The translations under genes were made by a program, and so were the position numbers. The notes beneath the pieces are model-generated. The model ran no database searches and had not been told where the DNA came from. It was given only the letters and a program-made list of their open reading frames with translations. A stretch of DNA of 15,215 nt. Source: JAVMKJ01 sp031732855. Its GTDB lineage: Bacteria > Pseudomonadota > Gammaproteobacteria > Competibacterales > Competibacteraceae. This document shows, piece by piece, positions 1 through 6,354 of the stretch. Location: positions 1 through 15,215 of the forward strand of contig JAVMKJ010000159.1 in NCBI GenBank assembly GCA_031732855.1, written 5' to 3'. Every line of letters starts with the position of its first letter. Position 1 is the stretch's first letter.

Positions 1-3000
1 GACCGTCGCGGCTGGTCAGCCCGGTGATGCCGGCCGGCGAGCCGTTGGGATTGGCCGGATAGGTTTCCGCCGGCCGCCCGAAGTGGTCCACGAAACGCAG
101 CGCCACCAGTCCGGCCGCCAGCGCCGCGCCCGGTCCGCTGTCATCGCGAAACTCGGCCCGGCCCTCGCCGTGCGCCACCGCAATCGGCAACCGCGAACCT
201 TCCATGCCGCGCAGAAACAGCGACGGCGACGGCAGCACCTCGACCAGGCTCAGCCGCGCCTCGAACTGCTCCACCCGGTTGCGCACGAAGCGCGGCCAGA
301 GTTCCGTCCCCGCGATCAGTTCGTGCAGGTTCGACAACATCTGACAACCGTTGCAGATTCCCAGCCCGAAGCTGTCCGGGCGGGCGAAGAACGCGGAAAA
401 TTCGTCGCGGGCGCGGGCATTGAACAGAATGGATTTGGCCCAGCCCTCCCCGGCCCCCAGCACGTCGCCGTAGGAAAAGCCGCCGCAGGCGGCGAGACCG
501 TGAAAATCGGCCAGCGTGACGCGCCCGGCGATGAGGTCGCTCATGTGCACGTCCACCGCCGCGAAGCCGGCCCGGTCGAACGCCGCCGCCATTTCCACCT
601 GGCCGTTGACGCCCTGTTCGCGCAGGATGGCGACCCTTGGCCGTGTGCCGTTGACGATGAACGGCGCAGCCACATCCTCGGCGGGATCGAAGCTCAGTCG
701 GACGTTCAAACCCGGATCGACCGGATCGCAGGCCGCCTCGAACGCCTCGCGGGCGCAATCCGGATGATCGCGCAACGCCTGCATCCGATAGCTGGTTTCC
801 GACCACAGCCGCCGCAACTCGACCCGGCTGGCGGCGAACACGGTTTCGCCGGCATGGCGCAAAATCAGTTGATCCCCGTCGTTCGGCGCGCCGAGGACGT
901 GGCTGCAATCGCCCAGTCCGGCGGCGGCCAGTCGCGCCAGCACCGCCCGACGATCCGTTGCGCGCACCTGAATCACCGCCCCCAGCTCCTCGGCGAACAG
1001 CGCCGGCAGCGGACTGTCGTCCAGATCGTCCAGCAACACCGTCAGCCCGCAACCGCCGGCGAACATCATCTCGGCCAACACCGCGAGCAGGCCGCCATCG
1101 GACCGGTCGTGGTAGGCCAGCAACCGGCCAGCGGCGTTCAAATCCTGAATGACGGCGAAGAAGGCCTTCAAATCGTCTGGCGAATCCGCATCGGGAACCG
1201 CATCGCCCAACCGGTTGTAAACCTGCGCCAAGGCCGAACCGCCCAACCGGTTCTTGCCCCGGCCAAGATCGACCAGGATCAGGTCGGTATCGCCCCGGTC
1301 GACGCGCACTTGCGGCGTCAGGGTCCGCCGCACGTCCCAAACCGGCGCGAAGGCGGACACGATCAGCGACAGCGGCGCCACCACGCTCTTGCGCTCGCCG
1401 CCCTCCTCCCAGACCGTCTTCATCGACAGCGAATCCTTGCCGACCGGAATGGCGATGCCCAGCGCGGGGCACAGTTCCATCCCCACCGCCCGCACCGTGT
1501 CGAACAGCCGGGCGTCCTCGCCGGGATGGCCGGCCGCCGCCATCCAGTTGGCCGACAGTTTCACGTCGCCCAGTTTCTCGATGCGAGCGGCGGCGATGTT
1601 GGTGATCGCCTCGCCGACCGCCATCCGCCCGGAGGCCGGCGCGTCCAGCAGCGCCAGCGGCGCCCGCTCGCCCATCGCCATCGCCTCGCCGGTATGCACG
1701 TCGAAGCTGGTGGCGGTGACCGCGACATCGCTGACCGGCACCTGCCACGGCCCGACCATCTGGTCGCGACAGACCAGCCCGGTCACGGTACGGTCGCCGA
1801 TGGTGATCAGAAAGCTCTTGTCGGCCACCGCCGGGAAACGCAGCACTCGCGCCACGGCGTCGGCGAGAGATACCCCCCCACCCCAACCCTCCCCCGCAAG
1901 GGGGGAGGGAGTTTTTGCGAGGCTGTTGCCGTTAGACTCCCCCTCCCCATCGCGGGAGGGGGTTGGGGGGAGGGGGCGAATGCTGACTCGCATCACGTCG
2001 CGCACCATCTTCGGCGGTTTGCCGAACAACACGCTCATCGGCAAATCCACCGGCCGGTTATCGAACCGCCGGTCGCTCACGACCAGCTCCGGCTCTCCGG
2101 TGGCGACGCCGACCACCGCGTAAGGGCAACGCTCGCGCTCGCACAACGCCTCGAACGTCTCCAAACCCTCGGCGGCGATGGCCAGCACGTAGCGCTCCTG
2201 CGCCTCGTTACACCAGATCTGCATCGGCGACATGCCCGGATCGTCGTTCGGGACTTCGCGCAACTCGAAGCAGCCACCCCGATCGGCGCCGTGCACGATT
2301 TCCGGCACGGCGTTGGACAGACCACCCGCGCCCACGTCGTGCACCGAGAGAATGGGGTTGCCCTCGCCCAGCGCCACGCAGCGGTCGATCACTTCCTGGG
2401 CGCGGCGCTGGATTTCCGGGTTGCCGCGCTGCACCGAGGCGAAGTCGAGGTCCTCGTGCGAGCTGCCGGCCGCCATGCTGGACGCCGCGCCGCCGCCCAG
2501 CCCGATCAGCATCGCCGGCCCGCCTAGAACCACAATCGCGGCTCCCGGTGGCAGTTCGGCCTTGCGAACGTGCGGTTCGCGGATGTTGCCCAGCCCGCCG
2601 GCGATCATGATCGGCTTGTGGTAGCCGCGCCGCTGGCCGTCGGGACCGTCCAGCTCGAAGGCGCGAAAGTAGCCGGCCAGATTGGGGCGGCCGAACTCGT
2701 TGTTGAAGGCCGCCGCGCCGATGGGGCCTTCCAGCATGATGTCCAGCGCCGAGACGATGCGGCCCGGTTTGCCGTAGTCGCCTTCCCACGGCTGGATGAA
2801 ATCGGGAATCCGCAAGTGCGAGACCGAGAAGCCGCACAGGCCGGCCTTGGGCTTGGCGCCGCGCCCGGTGGCGCCTTCGTCGCGGATTTCGCCGCCGGAG
2901 CCGGTGGCCGCGCCGGGGAACGGCGCAATCGCGGTCGGGTGGTTATGGGTCTCCACCTTCATCAGGATGTGAACGTCCTCCGGGTGGTAGCGATATTGGC

Positions 3001-3829
3001 CGTCGGCGGGATCGGGGAAGAATCGCCCGGCGGGAAAGCCGGCCATCACCGCCGCGTTGTCGCTGTAAGCCGACAGCACGTCGTCGGGATGGCGTTCGTG
3101 GGTGTGGCGGATCATGGCGAACAGCGAGCGGTCCTGGCGGACGCCGTCGACGATCCAGCCAGCGTTGAAGATCTTGTGCCGGCAGTGCTCGGAATTGGCC
3201 TGGGCGAACATCATCAGTTCCACGTCGGTCGGGTTGCGCTCCAACCGGATGAAGCTGTCCAGCAGGTAATCGATCTCGTCTTCCGACAACGCCAGCCCCA
3301 ATTCGCGGTTGGCGACCGTCAAGGCTTCCCGCCCGCCACCGAGTACGTCCACCGTCGCCAGCGGCGCCGGTTCGGCTTGGGCGAACAGCACGGCGGGATC
3401 GTCGTCCGGCCCCAGCACCGCCTCGATCATCCGGTCGTGCAGCAAAGGCTTCAACGCAGTCGACTCGTCGGCGGTCGGGGGTCGTTCGAATTCCAGGCAA
3501 TACGCCACGCCGCGCTCGATGCGACGGACGTGCTGGAGACCGCAGTTGCGGGCGATGTCGGTGGCCTTGGAGGACCAGGGCGAAATGGTGCCGGGACGGG
3601 GAACGACCAGGAAGGTTGGTTCGTCGGCGAGATGGCGCGGCGTCGCGGTGGGACCGTAGCGCAGCAGCCGGTCCAGCACTTCGCGGTCGTGCGCGGTCAG
3701 CGAACCGTCCACGAAATGCACGAACTCGGCGTAAGCGTCGGTCACGGCCGGAACCCGCCGCCGCAGCGCGGCCAGCAGCTTCTCCAGACGAAACGGCGAC
3801 AGGGCGGGACTTCCACGGAAACGCTGCAT
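1..3829 (-). CDS. purL: Phosphoribosylformylglycinamidine synthase, single-chain (3' end cut by window edge)
   Basis: Makes FGAM from FGAR, glutamine and ATP in cytosolic de novo purine synthesis. The frame from ATG at 3829 stays open to the window edge, giving 1276 codons. Visible motifs are SEHCRHK (His215, at the place of the catalytic His216 of the enterobacterial enzyme), VETHNHP at about 292-298, GDRTVTG, HDRSDGG, and the class I glutaminase nucleophile Cys1159 in GICNGCQML. The last readable residues match the NPNGSP region of E. coli PurL, so about 43 residues, including the glutaminase His/Glu of the triad, lie outside the window. The start is supported by AGGAG at 3840-3844 and by the family-typical N terminus (MQRFRGSPALS). 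Oddity: residues 618-652 are encoded by an inverted pair of a GC-rich repeat also found between genes here. They enlarge a linker that has only about 14 residues in E. coli, and the frame is intact on both sides. Identification is certain; whether the enlarged linker is harmless is inference. Confidence 0.97.
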   Translation of the reverse strand, partial: MQRFRGSPALSPFRLEKLLAALRRRVPAVTDAYAEFVHFVDGSLTAHDREVLDRLLRYGPTATPRHLADEPTFLVVPRPGTISPWSSKATDIARNCGLQHVRRIERGVAYCLEFERPPTADESTALKPLLHDRMIEAVLGPDDDPAVLFAQAEPAPLATVDVLGGGREALTVANRELGLALSEDEIDYLLDSFIRLERNPTDVELMMFAQANSEHCRHKIFNAGWIVDGVRQDRSLFAMIRHTHERHPDDVLSAYSDNAAVMAGFPAGRFFPDPADGQYRYHPEDVHILMKVETHNHPTAIAPFPGAATGSGGEIRDEGATGRGAKPKAGLCGFSVSHLRIPDFIQPWEGDYGKPGRIVSALDIMLEGPIGAAAFNNEFGRPNLAGYFRAFELDGPDGQRRGYHKPIMIAGGLGNIREPHVRKAELPPGAAIVVLGGPAMLIGLGGGAASSMAAGSSHEDLDFASVQRGNPEIQRRAQEVIDRCVALGEGNPILSVHDVGAGGLSNAVPEIVHGADRGGCFELREVPNDDPGMSPMQIWCNEAQERYVLAIAAEGLETFEALCERERCPYAVVGVATGEPELVVSDRRFDNRPVDLPMSVLFGKPPKMVRDVMRVSIRPLPPTPSRDGEGESNGNSLAKTPSPLAGEGWGGGVSLADAVARVLRFPAVADKSFLITIGDRTVTGLVCRDQMVGPWQVPVSDVAVTATSFDVHTGEAMAMGERAPLALLDAPASGRMAVGEAITNIAAARIEKLGDVKLSANWMAAAGHPGEDARLFDTVRAVGMELCPALGIAIPVGKDSLSMKTVWEEGGERKSVVAPLSLIVSAFAPVWDVRRTLTPQVRVDRGDTDLILVDLGRGKNRLGGSALAQVYNRLGDAVPDADSPDDLKAFFAVIQDLNAAGRLLAYHDRSDGGLLAVLAEMMFAGGCGLTVLLDDLDDSPLPALFAEELGAVIQVRATDRRAVLARLAAAGLGDCSHVLGAPNDGDQLILRHAGETVFAASRVELRRLWSETSYRMQALRDHPDCAREAFEAACDPVDPGLNVRLSFDPAEDVAAPFIVNGTRPRVAILREQGVNGQVEMAAAFDRAGFAAVDVHMSDLIAGRVTLADFHGLAACGGFSYGDVLGAGEGWAKSILFNARARDEFSAFFARPDSFGLGICNGCQMLSNLHELIAGTELWPRFVRNRVEQFEARLSLVEVLPSPSLFLRGMEGSRLPIAVAHGEGRAEFRDDSGPGAALAAGLVALRFVDHFGRPAETYPANPNGSPAGITGLTSRDG
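1872..1978. repeat. Inverted pair of GC-rich palindromic repeats inside purL
   Basis: Two copies of the C-rich/G-rich repeat seen at 4180-4280 and 6184-6268 lie back to back in opposite orientation. The right copy has a 9-base stem (CCCCCTCCC at 1939-1947 with 1954-1962) followed by GGTTGGGGGGAGGGGG. The left copy has a stem CCCTCCCCC (1887-1895) with GGGGGAGGG (1901-1909) and a GCAA-type loop. About 30 bases separate the two halves. On the minus strand it is read in the PurL frame as RPLPPTPSRDGEGE, then a short spacer, then KTPSPLAGEGWGGG. There is no stop or frameshift. Confidence 0.85.
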
Positions 3830-3839
3830 CGTGAAGACT

Positions 3840-3844
3840 CTCCT
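3840..3844 (-). promoter_or_regulatory. Ribosome binding site of purL
   Basis: AGGAG on the minus strand, 10 bases before the ATG at 3829. It decides for this start over longer frames upstream, which are in other phases. Confidence 0.6.
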
Positions 3845-3864
3845 GGATCAGACGGGCAAGCGCG

Positions 3865-3873
3865 ATGATAGCA
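3865..3873 (-). promoter_or_regulatory. Candidate extended -10 promoter of purL
   Basis: On the minus strand TGCTATCAT reads as an extended -10 (TG-N-TATCAT, 5 of 6 matches to TATAAT). No good -35 lies 17 bases upstream, as expected for extended -10 promoters. It would give a leader of roughly 30 bases before the purL ATG. A small palindrome, GCAA-N3-TTGC, lies next to it at about 3872-3882 and could be an operator. It does not fit the E. coli PurR box, whose half-site spacing differs. Confidence 0.35.
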
Positions 3874-4179
3874 GCAATCGTTGCCTCGCTTTGAGCGGAT
3901 GACGGGCCGTTCTCCGATGTCGACCCGCCGACAAGGCGCGAACGCCTCGACCGCTCGATAACCCGCTCGTTTGTTGTTGGAACTACCTCTACTCGCCCGC
4001 GAACTCGACGCTCGGGACGGCGAGGAACGGAAGGCTGAATCAATCAACGCGCTCCGCAACGGCTCGGTCATGACTTGACAACATATCAATCCGCATGGCG
4101 AATACGATCTCTCGGACGAGAAAATGCTCGCTTTGGTGGGTCCGACCGTTCCCGAAAATACGCCCCGGAGAACGGACTA
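3874..4179. other. Intergenic, no gene recognised
   Basis: No frame with family-like content or a convincing ribosome site is seen on either strand. By eye it is less GC-rich than the flanking genes. A TTGACA box occurs near 4074-4079 on the plus strand, but no good -10 follows at 16-18 bases. A 44-codon frame begins at ATG 4095 and ends in the repeat at 4229; it has no clear Shine-Dalgarno and I do not call it a gene. Confidence 0.5.
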
Positions 4180-4280
4180 AGAACCTGTACAATAACCCCC
4201 TCTCCCTCCGGGAGAGGGGTTGGGGGTGAGGGGGTTTTTTCAACGACTTAGCTGACCAGAGGCCGTACAAGAACGCCTCT
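4180..4280 (+). repeat. GC-rich palindromic repeat, copy 1
   Basis: The unit begins AGAACCTGTAC, then has a perfect 10-base stem CCCCTCTCCC (4197-4206) with GGGAGAGGGG (4210-4219) around a TCC loop. It continues TTGGGGGTGAGGGGG, a run of T, and ends with GAGGCCGTACAAGAACGCCTC, which can itself form a short GAGGC/GCCTC hairpin. Copy 2 at 6184-6268 has the same blocks in the same order and orientation; copy 1 has about 17 extra bases before the last block. AACCCCCTC (4194-4202) can also pair with GAGGGGGTT ahead of the T run, so the unit could act as a terminator for plus-strand transcription, though it lies between divergent genes. Confidence 0.85.
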
Positions 4281-4480
4281 ATACATGGGAAGTCACGGCT
4301 CGATATCAACTAGCCTGAAAACTCACGCTTACGAAAACCCTGCGAGGGCTTTTATCCGTTTGTGCAAACGCACCCTTTACTGGACAATCCGGGGTACGAG
4401 TGGGCCGGACAGGATCGGGTTAGGCGTCGGGATCAGTGCCACCCAGCGTACAACGACCTCTTGCTTGCGGTCTCCCACTT
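4281..4480. other. Intergenic, no gene recognised
   Basis: Between the GC-rich repeat and the MITE-like element I find no supportable gene. One palindrome is visible, CGTTTG-TG-CAAACG at 4357-4370, which has the form of a small operator. No gene starts close enough to assign it. Confidence 0.45.
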
Positions 4481-4625
4481 TAAGAGGCTGTCTAAAAACT
4501 AATTTGTTGATTGTGGGAGCGGCCTTGGCCGCGATATGAGGGTCAGCCATCGCGGCCAAGGCCGCTCCCACATATAAGTTATTGATTTAATAATATTCAG
4601 TTTTTAGACAGCTTCTAAGAGGCTG
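4481..4625. mobile_element. MITE/REP-like inverted-repeat element upstream of the patatin gene
   Basis: The outer arms are AGAGGCTGTCTAAAAACT (4483-4500) and its inverse at 4599-4616, 17 of 18 positions paired. Inside is a perfect 24-base inverted repeat, 4512-4535 with 4549-4572, beginning TGTGGGAGCGGCC; this sequence type resembles Pseudomonas REP elements. AT-rich spacers separate inner and outer arms. The 10-base sequence TAAGAGGCTG occurs at both ends (4481-4490 and 4616-4625), partly overlapping the outer arms, so it may be a target duplication or part of the terminal repeat. There is no transposase, so any movement would need an enzyme from elsewhere. The element ends 35 bases before the patatin ATG. 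Its right spacer holds a weak promoter-like pair, TTGATT (4582-4587) and TAGACA (4605-4610) with 17-base spacing. Confidence 0.7.
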
Positions 4626-4659
4626 ATGTGCTGCAATCCTGAAACAGCAGAAGGTACTT

Positions 4660-5901
4660 ATGAAATCGATAGCAACGAACCCCCGCATGACGATGACCCT
4701 CCTGATCGGTCTGATCGTCCCGTTACTCACGCCCGGCTGCGCCACGCCAACGCGCCAACCGGCGGTGCCCGAAAAACTACAGAACCAGGCGCAAATTCCG
4801 GGTTTGGAAAAGGTCCGGTACCGCATCGGCAGCCCCGATGATCTCGCCGAGATGCAACGCGAAGGCATCGAATCCATCCGGCGCGAGCAAGCCTACCTAG
4901 CGGCCAACGGCCACTCGGGGCCACTCCCCCCGGCGATCTTTCTCGCCATTTCCGGCGGCGGCGACAACGGCGCTTTCGGCGCCGGGCTGCTGAACGGCTG
5001 GACCGCCGCCGGCACCCGGCCGACCTTCAAACTGGTGACCGGCGTCAGCACCGGGGCACTGACCGCGCCGTTCGCCTTTGCAGGGCCGGCCTATGACGCC
5101 AAGCTAAAGGAGGTTTACACCACCATTTCCGCCAAGGACATTCTGGAGTCGCGCAGCCTGCTGGCCGCACTGACCAGTGATGCCATGGCCGACAATCATC
5201 CTTTGTCGAAACTGGTCGCAAAGTATGTGGATCAGGCGCTGCTGGATGTGATCGCCGCCGAATACGCCAAGGGGCGCTTGCTCCTGGTGGGAACCACCGA
5301 CCTCGATGCGCGCCGGGGCATCATCTGGAACCTGACCAAAATCGCGGCCAGCCGCGATCCCAGGGCACTGGAGCTGTTCCGAACCCTGATGGTGACCTCC
5401 GCCGCGATTCCGGGCGCATTTCCACCGACCATGATCGATGTTGAGGTGAGCGGTCAGCCGTATCAGGAGATGCATGTGGACGGCGGCGCCACGGCACAGG
5501 TGTTCGTCTATCCACCTTCACTCGACCTCCGGGACAAGACGCGCCAGCTTGGACTCCAGCAGCGCGAGCGGCGGGTGTATGTGATCCGCAACAGCCGGCT
5601 GGATCCCGAATGGGCGCAGGTGGAACGGAGCACCATGACCATCGCCGGGCGGGCGATTTCATCGCTGATCCATACCCAGGGCATCGGTGACCTTTACCGG
5701 ATTTATCTGACCGCCCAACGCGACGGCGTCGATTTCAACCTGGCATTTATCCCGGACAGTTTCAACGCGCCGCACACCGAAGATTTCGACACCGAGTTCA
5801 TGCGCAAACTCTTCGCCGTGGGGTACGACATGGCGGCCAAGGGCTATCCGTGGCAGAAAAAGCCGCCGGGTTTTGTTGCTACCGCCAGCACGAACCCATG
5901 A
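4660..5901 (+). CDS. Patatin-like phospholipase family protein, exported, possible lipoprotein
   Basis: A predicted Ser-Asp lipid acyl hydrolase of 413 residues. The patatin blocks are all present: oxyanion loop GGGDNG at 99-104, nucleophile elbow GVSTG at 128-132 (Ser130), TSAAIPGAFPP at about 246-256, and the DGG motif with Asp274. The N terminus has a short basic stretch and a hydrophobic segment (about 12-24) ending in LLTPGC, so Cys27 may be lipidated; Thr and Pro at -3 and -2 make this lipobox atypical. The start is ATG 4660 with AAGG a few bases upstream; ATG 4687 would shorten the basic region. The gene is divergent from purL and convergent with ptsP. It is bounded by repeat elements on both sides, which suggests accessory status. 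Substrate is unknown; the family includes phospholipases A and lysophospholipases. Confidence 0.9.
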   Translation: MKSIATNPRMTMTLLIGLIVPLLTPGCATPTRQPAVPEKLQNQAQIPGLEKVRYRIGSPDDLAEMQREGIESIRREQAYLAANGHSGPLPPAIFLAISGGGDNGAFGAGLLNGWTAAGTRPTFKLVTGVSTGALTAPFAFAGPAYDAKLKEVYTTISAKDILESRSLLAALTSDAMADNHPLSKLVAKYVDQALLDVIAAEYAKGRLLLVGTTDLDARRGIIWNLTKIAASRDPRALELFRTLMVTSAAIPGAFPPTMIDVEVSGQPYQEMHVDGGATAQVFVYPPSLDLRDKTRQLGLQQRERRVYVIRNSRLDPEWAQVERSTMTIAGRAISSLIHTQGIGDLYRIYLTAQRDGVDFNLAFIPDSFNAPHTEDFDTEFMRKLFAVGYDMAAKGYPWQKKPPGFVATASTNP

Positions 5902-6072
5902 CCTCATCGTCCGGATTCGGAGGGAACGGGGCAGGCCGGATTCGCCACGTCGGGCAAGGCGGAACTGTGGATGCGGAACCAGGCGGGCGTGATCATGCAC
6001 CTGACCGGCACCAGCGAGGGCGTCGTGCTCTCGCTCGGGCGCGATGAGGTCCTGGTCCAACTGGCGCACTGA
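5902..6072 (+). pseudogene. Orphan C-terminal gene fragment after the patatin stop
   Basis: Directly after the patatin TGA (5899-5901), and in the same phase, 56 codons stay open to a TGA at 6070-6072. The product has protein-like alternation of strands and turns (GQAGFATSGKAELWMRN, then GVVLSLGRDEVLVQLAH). Its only ATG codons are internal, with no ribosome site, so it cannot be an intact gene. I do not recognise the family. It is best read as the 3' end of a gene whose front was lost when this interval was rearranged. Readthrough of the patatin stop is possible but less likely, because the patatin C terminus looks complete. Confidence 0.4.
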
Positions 6073-6183
6073 ACCCACGCCACCGAACGGAACCGGCGGG
6101 TCCGACCCCTTCGAGGCGACGCGGGCCGGCCCGCCGGGCGCATCCACGAAAGGCGAAACACCATGCCACGAAACAAACTCCTC

Positions 6184-6268
6184 AGAACCCGTACCAAAAC
6201 TCCCCTCTCCCTCCGGGAGAGGGGTTGGGGGTGAGGGCTTTTTTTCGAGGCCGTACAAAAACGCCTCT
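6184..6268 (+). repeat. GC-rich palindromic repeat, copy 2
   Basis: Same architecture and orientation as 4180-4280: AGAACCCGTAC, perfect stem CCCCTCTCCC (6202-6211) with GGGAGAGGGG (6215-6224), then TTGGGGGTGAGGG, seven T, and GAGGCCGTACAAAAACGCCTC. The core from the first stem base through GTGAGGG is identical to copy 1. It lies between the convergent patatin and ptsP genes, and the hairpin plus T run could end plus-strand transcription here. Confidence 0.85.
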
Positions 6269-6272
6269 CAAT

Positions 6273-6292
6273 CCCGGTCTGGCCTAACCGGG
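6273..6292 (-). terminator. Small inverted repeat downstream of ptsP
   Basis: CCCGGT (6273-6278) and ACCGGG (6287-6292) can pair around an 8-base loop, about 60 bases past the ptsP stop. No U-rich tract follows directly on the minus strand; a run of five T in the repeat's last block comes about 12 bases later. This is a weak candidate for the end of the rppH-ptsP transcript. Confidence 0.25.
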
Positions 6293-6354
6293 CACCCCGC
6301 TGCTTTATTGCTATCCATATCCATGTTGGGAACACTACCCACTACCCGGTATCC

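Noticed and set aside
83..2527. An 814-codon open frame on the plus strand opposite purL
   Set aside because: It is antisense to a clearly conserved PurL frame, is rich in His/Arg/Gln/Gly as expected for the complement of GC-rich codons, and shows no family motif.
3872..3882. PurR operator at purL
   Set aside because: The half-sites GCAA and TTGC are three bases apart and the flanks do not match the 16-base PurR consensus.
4285..4571. Short open frames on both strands of 4285-4571
   Set aside because: They run through the inverted-repeat element, lack ribosome sites and have no recognisable product.
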